Part shown: positions 52,496 through 61,788 of the stretch, piece after piece
Layout: each line of letters begins with the position of its first letter
Position numbering within the stretch: the stretch's first letter is position 1
Assembly: GCA_006503535.1 (NCBI GenBank)
Contig: QYRS01000002.1
Location: 2,976,001 to 3,040,000 of the forward strand
DNA length: 64,000 bases
From: Arthrinium phaeospermum
Lineage: Eukaryota; Ascomycota; Sordariomycetes; Amphisphaeriales; Apiosporaceae
Reading direction: 5' to 3'
Made by a program: the position numbers and the translations under genes
Notes under the pieces: generated by a model
Seen by the model: the letters and a program-made list of their open reading frames with translations, nothing else
The model's database searches: none
What the model was told of the DNA's origin: nothing

Positions 52496-53090
52496 GATGG
52501 TCTGACTTTGACAGCAAGAGATGGGATGCTCCTATTCAAGGGCTCATGGAGGCAACCCGGATTTGTATAGGAACTTTTAATTCGTGAACAAACTTGTACT
52601 TTTATCTTGACAGCCATAAGCGTTGTTACGCAGACGTCACACGAGCTGTTTCGTTTGCCCCGAGTGATTGCTTTGGACTTGACTATGGGGCCTCTGCGTA
52701 CGGCCCGCATCCTATGATTGAACCGTCGAGCAGAAGACAGGAGACGATGTCTGTATTTTTAGCGAGGTCTTCTCTAGATCAAGACATGAACGGGATTTTA
52801 TGGGTTTCCCTCGCCTTATCAAATACATGCATTCCAAATGCACCTGGGCTGTTTCGTGTTGGTGGATTACTCCAGTTCTTGAGCACGATATTCTAAATTC
52901 TCAACTCCATTGCAGATGTATTGTCGTCTGTTACGTACGACCATATCCTGCTGAAGTCTAGGGATCACGTCCGCTCTCCCATGAGATAAAAGCAGCAGAG
53001 AGCTATATTACTGAGAAGAGAACGGAATTCAAACGGTGCGGAGGAGCTGCACTCCTCGCTACTAGGAGAATAAACCATGCATACCGCCCC
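52496..53090. other. Convergent 3' intergenic region
   Basis: 595 nt between the stops of NMA111 (+) and the methyltransferase (-). Nothing further recognised. Confidence 0.5.
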
Positions 53091-54409
53091 TTAAATCTTC
53101 CTCGCAACCCACACCAGTTTTGGAACCATGATGGCCGCACCGTTTCTAGCCTCGGCCATGGCGTTCCTCTCTAGCTGCCCCGAGATCTCGGGCGTCTTCA
53201 GCACGTTCTCTGCGAACTCCTTCCAAGTGCTCACGTACCTGTGCAAGTTGAGAGTTAACGCGCTGGCAGCACACGATGCTGATGACGGATGAGGTGGCAT
53301 GGGCTTGGCTTACAGGTCACTCCATAATCGGGCAGTATCAAGTCCATACTCGAACGTGTACAGCGTGGAATCGCGGTAACCGCTCTCGTCCATGATGCTT
53401 GTCAGTCGGTACTTCCAGCTGATTTTAATTACTTGCAGTCAGTGCTGTACAAGAACCCTGAATGGGCTGCACCATCAGGTAGCACTCACTCGTCTTTGCC
53501 CCTTAGCTGTTCAAAAAGCGCGGATAGGTTGTCTGCGGAAACACCGGGAACGCTCTTGATCGAACAGCCAATGGTATCGACCTCATCCCACTGCAGATAC
53601 CCCCCCGGCTCTATTTGGGGTGTCGAAGGTTAGCCTCAGGCTCTCCTTGCTTTTCGATAAACGTACTGATAAGTTTCGCCAAGCTCGCCAGCACCGGCCG
53701 TGGGTCGTTGTCCCGAACCACGACGGTGATGAGGCGGACGTGCACGACGTCAAAGTAGCCGACAAACTCCTGCGGCGGCTCTTCGAAGAGGTTCCACATG
53801 TGCATCCGGATGTTGGCGGGCAGCCAGGGCTTGGGGCCGACCTGGTCTAGGCTGATGTCAAACCCGTGGAAGTCGGCCGACTTGGGCTTGCCGCGCGCGG
53901 CATCTTCGAGCCAGATTCTGCGCGGCACAACGCGGATTAGCTTCTGCTCTTTTGGTCTTGGGTTGTGAGAAGGTGGAAAAGGATGGAAATGGCTGGAAGA
54001 GAGGTTTAAGCAAGTCGAAGAGGAGAGAGCCCGGTGTGCTTACCCGTTGCCGGTGGCGACATCGGCCACCTTCAGGTCAGTGGCGCTGGCGGGGATGTCA
54101 GGGTGCAGAAGGAATCCCAGGAGGTCCTTCCAGAGATAATGCTGTGCCGTGAGTCTGTGTTGTATCACTGTCAGCCACCGTGAGAGACGTACGCTTCAAA
54201 GGTCACATATATGACAGGGCTTCTTGCCGTGAACTCGAATCACAGTCCCGCATCAGGGCGTAGGGGTCCTTCGCCTTGACGAAGGTACCATTCCATCCGT
54301 TAGGCCGGGACAGCCCGGCTTCGACATTGGTTTTATCTTGCTGCTGTTCGAGATCGAGCGTCACGGGGTAATGGCCATTGTCGCCACTGGATCGGATGAC
54401 TCCAGCCAT
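53091..54409 (-). CDS. SAM-dependent methyltransferase, UMTA/LaeA-like
   Basis: Class I methyltransferase of the group often found as fungal secondary-metabolism enzymes or LaeA-like regulators; substrate unknown. Six exons: 54228-54409, 54044-54154, 53667-53917, 53490-53610, 53314-53418, 53091-53238; 305 aa, in phase. Motif I (SAM glycine loop) is VADVATGNG at residues 90-98. DFHGFDIS is the acidic loop, FDVVHVRLITVVVRDNDP the post-II region and KPGGYLQWDE motif III. The N-terminal DSSSRLTAQHYLWKDLLGF block is a hallmark of the group. It is obtained only if intron 1 uses a GC donor (GCAAGA at 54227, acceptor ACACAG at 54155). A GT donor 15 nt further on (GTGACC) keeps phase too but adds five residues inside the conserved block. 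It sits in a run with the hydrolase and rhodopsin-domain genes. Confidence 0.87.
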
Positions 54410-56139
54410 TCTTGTTGCGAGTGGAAGGGAGTGTCGAGTGGAAACGCTATTCAGAGGCTTGAGTAGATGCAAGTCCGCGATGTTCAAAACAGTGAAGTCA
54501 TGAGGCTCTTGCACCGAGGAAGCATGACTTGGACTGTTTCCAAAAGACTATATGTATTGTATAAAGCTGTCTCCCGGCTACCTTGTGTTCCTAGTTGGCA
54601 AACCAAAAACGCCCTGGGCACGTCGCATTTCCAGAGCGTGCCTGGTCATCATACCGAGGGCTGACGGATTTCACATCCGCTGTGGACGTCTCGGCCATGC
54701 ACTATTCTGGGCAAAGTAGAGCCGGCATACGACTTGACCCGTAAACGAACTAAATGAATGCATCGTACCTAAGCCAATAGTTGCACTGTCGCATGCTTGT
54801 CCACCCAGCACGGCCAAGGGCGGTCATCTTAACACTGGTTGTTCTACTGGCGGTGATATACAAACGTCGTAGCCTATCATATCGACACGATCACCCTGAA
54901 AAGGTTAGTGGATCGTGGCGTGAGTGAACAACGGTCTTTCTATCGCCAACACCAACACCAACACCAACACCCCTTTCCCAAATCTCAAATATGGACACAC
55001 TTGGTTGGATGCCGTGTTGGGGGCCCGGGCTAGGCCAGGTAGTAAGCCAAGCAGCCCCCTTTTCGTATGACGGGAGAATTGAATCGCGTTTCCCCAAATA
55101 AGTCGCTCCTTGCAGATCACACGACAATACGACATCAAGCATGGAGTTGCAAATATGGTCTTGGCTTGCGCATGTAAGTAAGTGCGAGAGGGCCATGTAT
55201 GGTGATGATTACAGGCTGCTGTGACGTTCTTGGGGTCGTGCTGCAGAATATGCAGACAGATTAATAAAACTACACGACAGGGACATCCAACCAACCGTCT
55301 GTTTTGAAGTCAGCACCAATCGAGCATCAGCCTGCTTTCTTACTATTACTACTACTGATTTCGGCAGGGCCGGCTCAGGGTCGCATAGATTGTGTGCCAC
55401 AATGTGTGCCAGCTACTGGACACAAGGCTGACGGAACTCCGAGACCTGTCAAGGTCGCTTTTCGAGGTTCTTTCTCCTATATCCACATGGTTTCAAATAG
55501 ACATCACTGTTGTATGCAGTGATATCGTTTATTTTAAGTATATGGCAGGTAGTCCTAGCCGCCAAAGCCCCTCGTCTTTGCTACCTCGTTCCGTCCCTCC
55601 CGGGGTGGGGGGTTGTAAAGGAGGGCGTCAGCTTACAATCCCACCCCACGATCTGAGGCCACAACCGTCTCATCTCAGATCAACTGATTTTCTGTGACTT
55701 CCTGTAAGGCCGAGAGGGAACCGGTAAGGCAACAGGCTGCCACGAAACGCTCCCACCCCCCTCCTTTCTTCCATGCTGAGCTTATTGATCCTTTGGGAAC
55801 CAGCCATGAAGCTGTAGAATACGAGCCGACTGAGCTTACAGCAGCGGTAACGCAGACCGAGGGAGGACCAAGAATCCTAAACCTTTGAGAGCTTAGCTCA
55901 CAGTACCAGCTAAACGTATGTCGGAAACGGGTTGCAAATCTTGCATCGTCTGCATCGGACAAGTCACTTTCGTTGTGGTTAATGAGGTACTCATGAGAAA
56001 CAGACAAGTACAGATTGGAACGCATATGGAGTTTAGGCCAGAGTCGAATATAGTTCTGCTAAAGTCCTCCAACTGCTATTTTGATCTATCACCCACCCAT
56101 AGCTAATCTGCTCGTTTCTCCAACATACCCCCGATTCCG
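54410..56139. other. Intergenic, methyltransferase upstream region
   Basis: 1.7 kb between the methyltransferase start and the hydrolase stop (both minus strand). It contains a (AACACC)4 repeat at 54948-54971. Short ORFs without coding bias; no gene seen. Confidence 0.5.
54948..54971. repeat. (AACACC)4 hexanucleotide repeat
   Basis: Four direct 6-bp units in non-coding DNA about 540 nt upstream of the methyltransferase start. Confidence 0.8.
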
Positions 56140-56987
56140 TCACAGTGACACGAAGCCCCCAACGGACTTTGCGATCTGCGCTGCAAGCTCCTTAGGCTTG
56201 CTCACCATGGGCATATGGCCCGATGGAAAGTCGACTACCTCCCACTTGACGTTGGACTTCGCCAGCCACGCCTGCTGGAGCGAGGCCGGGTTACAAGCGT
56301 CGTCCAGCGTGTGTACGTAGACGCGCCGGTTCTCGAATCCGGCGTCTGCCCAGCCTGGGGCCGACGGGGGCGTCTCGAAAGCTAGATTCGCGTGGGGGAC
56401 CATGGCTTTGGCTAGCTCCTCGGCCTGCGAGGCGTCACAGTCGTTGTAGAGGTGGACCATATGCGGCTCGATGAGCGCGACGTTGGGAGAAGGCTTTCGA
56501 CTCGCATTAGGTACTTGAATTATATAGAGAGAGGGGCGGGGGGGGAGGAGGAGGCACCAACCTTGTTCAGCTTAATGAAGGGAGGGTAAGCTCCACCTAC
56601 GGCCTGTAGGAGCGATTCACCTTCGAGCGTGATATTGCCGGCCACGTAGATCAAACCGACAACGCTAGTTTTATGCCCCCCGGCGGTGCGTGTCTGCCGG
56701 TCCAGGCCCTTAGACGCGCCGCCGCCGACGACCCCGCCGTAAGAGTGGGTGAGGAGGACGACGTCTTTTTGTTGGCCGTCTAAGAGGGGCAAGAGGACGT
56801 GGTCGCGGAGGTAGGCAATATCGTTGGCGCAGGTAGTGATCGTCGGGTCCTCCGGGTCGGCGCTGGGATAGCCACCGGGCTGCGTGGTGATGCCCGCCTC
56901 GTCTAGGTACGGCGACAACTTGGCGAAGCCTTCTGGGGTACCGAAGGCGCCCGGGACGAGGACGAGGACAGGCAGGGAGGATGGCAT
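56140..56987 (-). CDS. Alpha/beta-hydrolase fold protein
   Basis: Predicted cytosolic serine hydrolase (esterase-like), 259 aa, two exons: 56562-56987 and 56140-56493, joined by a 68-nt intron (GTTGGT...CGAAAG), in phase. Start is the ATG of MPSSLPVLVLVPGAFG; the frame is open upstream only to a GTG. The oxyanion region is LVPGAFGTPEGFAK, the nucleophile elbow LLTHSYGG (Ser82, with His81 before it, as in the AB_hydrolase_6 group) and the catalytic His235 lies in DFPSGHMPMVSKP. The acid is probably Asp in TLDDACNP or Glu/Asp in WEVVDFP. Similar proteins are annotated as salicylate-esterase-like plant hydrolases; the real substrate is unknown. It shares a 683-nt divergent promoter with the rhodopsin-domain gene. 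Confidence 0.88.
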
Positions 56988-57670
56988 GATGGCTGCTGCG
57001 GATGAGAAACACACGGCTGCTTACTCGATTGAATGGATGGATGTTTGAGCCGGGGTGGTCAATCACTGAGGGGGTGAGGAGGAATTTGAAGAAATTGAAG
57101 AAGAAGAAGAAAGGGCTGCGCCGCGGCGTGACACAAGAAAGGCCAACCGCATATATGACGCTCCCTCTCTGGATATACTTCTTTCTCTGTTACGCAAGGG
57201 GCGCAGTTCTGTAGTCTTACAGCTGTTGTTACATGCGGGACCGGTACTGGCGATGCATGTCGTTGGAGACGGTACCACCCACCCATGACCCCCATCCGTT
57301 CGGCTTTGGGCGGTTCATCACCATGTATGTCAGCATTATCGCTGACATGCCTCAATTAATTTTGATATCACAGAGGTTTCGGGCCCGGAAGCTGGGTAGT
57401 AAGAACAAATTGACTGCCATTGGATTGGACCATTATGCGCATCGGTTGGTTGTAGACACGCATTGTGTTTTGGTAATTCCCTCCCACCCTGCCACGCTGA
57501 TTACCTCGTAGCAGAGAGAGTATCATAACCATCAAAAATACCTAACAGCAAATGGCAATGCCAATTCTATTCGCCAGTTGATTACCTCATTTCTTTACAG
57601 GTCGAGTTTAACTCGTCAAGTATCCCTTTCCTATCCTAATTCCAATTACTTTGCTCGACAAGAAAGGAGA
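56988..57670. other. Divergent promoter, hydrolase / rhodopsin-domain gene
   Basis: 683 nt shared upstream region with a purine-rich GAA/GAAG run at about 57085-57116. This arrangement allows co-regulation of the two genes. Confidence 0.5.
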
Positions 57671-59248
57671 ATGGCGCTTCCCACAGCAGCCCCGGTCGAT
57701 CTCTCGCAGAACCGGCAGCCAGATCTCTACGCTTCATCTACAATTCCCATGTGCTTCGCTCTGCTCTGTGTCATTCTTCGCTTCTGGTGCCGCTGGAACA
57801 AGAACGCCGGTTTCTGGCTGGATGACTGGCTCATACTCTGCGCCACCGTACGCCGTCTCCGTCGCACATGGAGTTGTGCATTCTCGTGGAAAGAAATAAA
57901 TTAGACTGACCATCGACCGTTGCAGCTTTGCGGGGTCGGACTTATGGCGAACATGCTATGGTGCAAGTATAATCACTGGAAGTTCCACGTCCGCCGCAAG
58001 CGTACTGACAAGTCGGGACGGGGCAGGGATCCCGCGTGGCCTAGGGAGACACGTCCAGACGTTCGGGCCAAACGTCGTTCAAGACGTCTCCATCGGCCTC
58101 TTCACTGCCGAGTTGACGTACACGGGCGTCATCGTCTTTGTCAAGTTCTCCATCCTCGCCCTGTACTGGCGCATCTTCCGGAACAGCTCGAGCATCAAGA
58201 TCCCCATCGCCGTCCTGGGGGCCATGGTCGTGATGTGGGGAATAGCCGTGGTATGCTGACGCGCACATCCATTCCTTCACACGTTCCATTGGGCTTTGTT
58301 TGCCCTTGAACGAACCGAATGTATCGTCTGACTCACCGAGGCGTCTACAGTTCCTACTGACTCTGTTACAATGCATCCCCACGCGCGGTTTCTGGGACTC
58401 AACCGTCGACGCGTCGTGCAACGTCGACAGCCAAAAGTTCCTCTTCGCCATCTCGATTCCCAACATCCTCATCGATGTGGCCATTCTTAGCCTTCCCGTC
58501 CCTTACGTCAAGAAGCTCAACATATCCACCAGCCAACGGCGGCTGGTTCTATCCATGTTCCTCCTCGGCGGGTTGTACGTATAGACCTTTGGCTATAATT
58601 GAGCCCCCCCCCTCCCCTTTCTTCGGTGCCCCCAAAAACTGATCGGCAAATCGTTTAGCGTCTGCATTGCTTCAATAATGCGACTTGTAGCTGTAATTAC
58701 CCAGAAGACGGACGAGGACATCTCATGGAATATCGTTAACCAGGGAATCTGGGCTGTGGTGGAGGCGGATTTCGCTATCGTTTCGGGTATCGCGCTCCTT
58801 ACTCTTACAAGCTGGAGAACTGTTCCTCCTGTGAAAGATATTCGGCTAACCAAAAGCGGCAGCATGTCTACCGACCCTGCGTCCCGTCTGGCTGATGCTC
58901 CGCCCTGCTCGCTTTACCGACGTTTCGTCCGGGTCGGCCTCGTACCGCCTCCACGACCGTTTCCAGCGGTCGTCCAAGAGGCGGGCGCCGCGGACCTGGG
59001 GAGCGTCCCTTTTGGAGACCAACGCCGACGAACACGAGCAAGACGCCGAGCCCTTCTCTGCCGTGCCGGGAACCTCTGGGAGCAAGCCTGGCCGGGAAAA
59101 CTACGTGCAGGAGCCGCAGGGCGCCAGACTGGCTACGGTCATGTCGTCGCCCAGTGACCAACACCAAGTTCATGGGGAAGCCCAGGAAGCGGGGACGATC
59201 CAGGTCCACAGTGAATGGGGTGTCCAGTACAGCCAGCGAAAGAGATGA
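57671..59248 (+). CDS. Fungal rhodopsin-domain (PTH11-like) integral membrane protein
   Basis: Seven-helix membrane protein of the fungal 'Rhodopsin' domain family, thought to act in signalling or sensing; ligand unknown. 391 aa in six exons: 57671-57847, 57926-57962, 58027-58250, 58351-58574, 58659-58786, 58863-59248; in phase. Signatures: GFWLDDWLILCAT, RGLGRHVQTFGPN, IVFVKFSILALYWRIF, CIPTRGFWD, FLFAISIPNILIDVAILSLP, FLLGGF/VCIASIMR, WAVVEADFAIVSACLPTLRPV, then a hydrophilic Ser-rich tail. Exon 2 is 37 nt and is best followed by a GC-AG intron (GCAAGT at 57963, branch CTGAC, acceptor GGGCAG at 58026). The last intron (58787-58862) is required to make SACLPTLRP; reading through it gives a wrong Arg-rich tail. 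Confidence 0.88.
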
Positions 59249-59756
59249 GACTCGATTAGTAGGCAGATTACATATGTCCGGACAGTCGTAGTTGATGTCA
59301 ATCGTTATCATAAGAGCAGGCCATCGAAGGTTGGGTGTATTTTATCAGGGCGTCTGGATCGAAAATGAGCGTAAATGGCCCAGTCGAAATAGCACCGTGA
59401 ACGGAGCGAATGTATAAGGAGAAACGGCTGCTCATATTCATCGATTTCGTCTGAACAGCATCTCAATCGACCACTGCGATGTACGAATGTGCAAGTGAAG
59501 CATGCCATGATATGCAACCACGTATACACATCCTATACTGGATACTTGCATCTTTTGGGGTTGAGGCTCGTCCACTACGGTAGATTCCGAAGCTAAAAAC
59601 CGACAGGGGTCCTCTCCGAAAAAAGTAAGTGGGCTGTACCAATTCTGGGGTGACGTTTTTGAGTCATCTTGGAGGGGCACCTCCGAACCAATTTCGAGGA
59701 ACAGCTCAGTTCCGACCCAACGCCTCTCTCGCACACAGCTGAACCGCACAACGACA
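59249..59756. other. Intergenic, GCN3 promoter side
   Basis: 508 nt between two plus-strand genes. No clear TATA box. Nothing else seen. Confidence 0.5.
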
Positions 59757-61003
59757 ATGGCCAACGTGCAAGATGGCGCCGTCACGCGCGATCTCCCCTT
59801 ACGAGGGAGCAACAATGTCGACGCCGAGTCCTTCGAGTACGTTCCCGAGACAGACAGACAGAGAGAGCCCCCGCCCAACGGTTTTATCAATTTGACTGAC
59901 AAGCCTTCTTGCCCGCTCACAGCATCGTCGCGACCTACCACCGCCTGCTCAAAGAGGACCCGGACCTGACCATGCCCATGGCGGCCATCGAGGCCCTGAT
60001 CGAGTTCCTGGGCCACTCGCAGGTCAAGACCGTCTACGAGACTATCGATCTCGTCAAGACGCAGTCCGAGAAGCTGCAGGCCGCCGTCCGCAACCCCATC
60101 GCCCTCAGCCATGGCACCGACCTCTTCAGCCAGTACCTGATCATGTCGCTTAAGCAGCCGGCAGCGTCGTCGGGTTCCGGCACCGGCGCCGCCAGCAGCA
60201 AGCACGCCCCGCCGCTCGACAACCCCCACGAGAGCTTCGAGGTCGTCCGCCAGCACCTGCTGCGCAACAGCCGCCTCTTCGCCACGCGCGCCAAGAACGC
60301 CCGCGAGCGCATCGCCGTCCACGGCCGCAAGCACCTGCACGACAACACCACGATCCTGACCATGGGCGGCTCGCGCGTCGTCGGCAACCTGCTGGGCCGC
60401 GCCGCCGCCAAGCACGACTACGGCTGGTACACGGACCCCCCGCGGCGGTTCCGCGTCCTCTACGCCGTCGACCCGGCCCTCGAGGCCGAGAGCAACAGCG
60501 TCGTCGAGTCGCTGCGGGCCCAGGGCATCCAGGTTGCCACCATCCCCTTTACCGCCCTCGCCTACGCCATGGCCAAGGTCGACAAGGTCATTGTGGGCGC
60601 CGAGGCCGTCACCGCCAATGGCGGCATCATTTCCAGCATGGGCACCTACTCGCTCGCCGTCCTGGCCAAGGCCAGCCGCAAGCCCCTCTACGTCGCCGCC
60701 GAGCAGCACAAGTTCGGCAAGACCTTCCCCGTCGACGAGTTCGACTTCAGCTTCGACCAGGGCGTCATCAACTTTTACTCCAACAACAACAAAGATACCA
60801 AGAGCAAGGAAGTATCGATGCCGGACCCCATCGACTTTACGGTATATTGCCCCTCTCCCTATTGACCCCTATACTTCGCTTCCGTACATTTATTGACGCT
60901 TGCAATACTCGCAGCCCCCTGAGCTTATCGAGGCTTTCTTCGCCGATCACAAGGTGTTAACCCTGATGAGGTTGCCAAGGAGGTTATTGATATGTTGATG
61001 TAA
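59757..61003 (+). CDS. GCN3: Translation initiation factor eIF2B subunit alpha (Gcn3), 3' end frameshifted
   Basis: Regulatory subunit of the eIF2B exchange factor; it senses phosphorylated eIF2-alpha and so couples starvation to translation. Exons 59757-59836, 59923-60841 and from 60915. Motifs: HRLLKEDPDLTMPMAAIEAL, TILTMGGSRVV, RVLYAVDPALEAES, TALAYAMAKVDKVIVGAEAV, NGGIISSMGTYSLAVLAKAS, LYVAAEQHKF, all typical of eIF2B-alpha/MTNA-type folds. A Ser/Gly/Ala insert sits at about residues 135-150. After ELIEAFFADHK (residue 346) the frame as given runs to TGA at 60996-60998 (360 aa, VLTLMRLPRRL...). A one-base shift at about 60951-60956 instead gives GVNPDEVAKEVIDMLM and stop TAA at 61001-61003, which matches the family's C-terminus. 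So one G seems to be missing from a G run. Confidence 0.92.
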
Positions 61004-61788
61004 GACGACTTGTCATTGCCCGGAAGCGACGCAGTAGCATAGGAAAAACGAAGGCTGGGTTGGCGTACGGTTCATGGCGGTAGTCTTCAAAACACGTGGT
61101 ATTATTGATTTTGGACGATCACAGACCTCACCAGTCTGCTGGTTTCTCATCGCCCGGCGTTACAGGTACAGGAATTAGACCAAAAGGACCAGGAAGAGAT
61201 ATCCCTGCTGGCTGAACGAGATGAATGGAGAAGGATTGCGTTGGGTGTTCTCACATGTAAAACCGGATCATACTATTTCGGAGCGGAATCAGCTCGTAGC
61301 TCTCTTTGACGTCTTATCCATTTTTCAAGTCGTTGATATGATATTACAACTGGTTTCACATGGTTTCGGTCTTGAGATACATGGGAGGTGGCTATCAGAT
61401 TCGTGCCAGGTAGTGCATTGAATACTTCCAGCCTGGTTTTGGACAATATACCTATCAAGGGGGCGCGCAGCCATCGTCACCGATTAAATTGGTCAGTGTA
61501 AAAAAGTATAGTTGAATCATTGTAGGCCAAGATGTTCGTTTTCTTTGTAACGCAAGTGTCATCCCCAATGATAAGTTCAGTACGCGCAAATATTTGCTTT
61601 GCTATCCAAGACTCGATGAAATATGTGTAGCTCGAGAGGCGAAAAGGAGGCCTAATGATAACCGCACCGACCAGGCAAATCAGAGTTGAGAGCTGCTTTG
61701 GCTGGGAGGCGGCTGTGATGCCCAGGGTTGAAGGCTGGTTGCTACCACTGTTTGCGGTCATGCCCTCCCCATGTACAAAACACGTTTT
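61004..61788. other. Convergent 3' intergenic region GCN3/EGT1
   Basis: 785 nt between two converging gene ends. No supported gene; short minus-strand ORFs lack coding bias. Confidence 0.5.

Noticed and set aside
53091..59248. Secondary-metabolite gene cluster
   Set aside because: No PKS, NRPS, terpene synthase or other core enzyme within the window.
59438..60709. 423-codon minus-strand open frame antisense to GCN3
   Set aside because: Gly/Val/Asp-rich shadow of a GC-third-position gene; no independent evidence.
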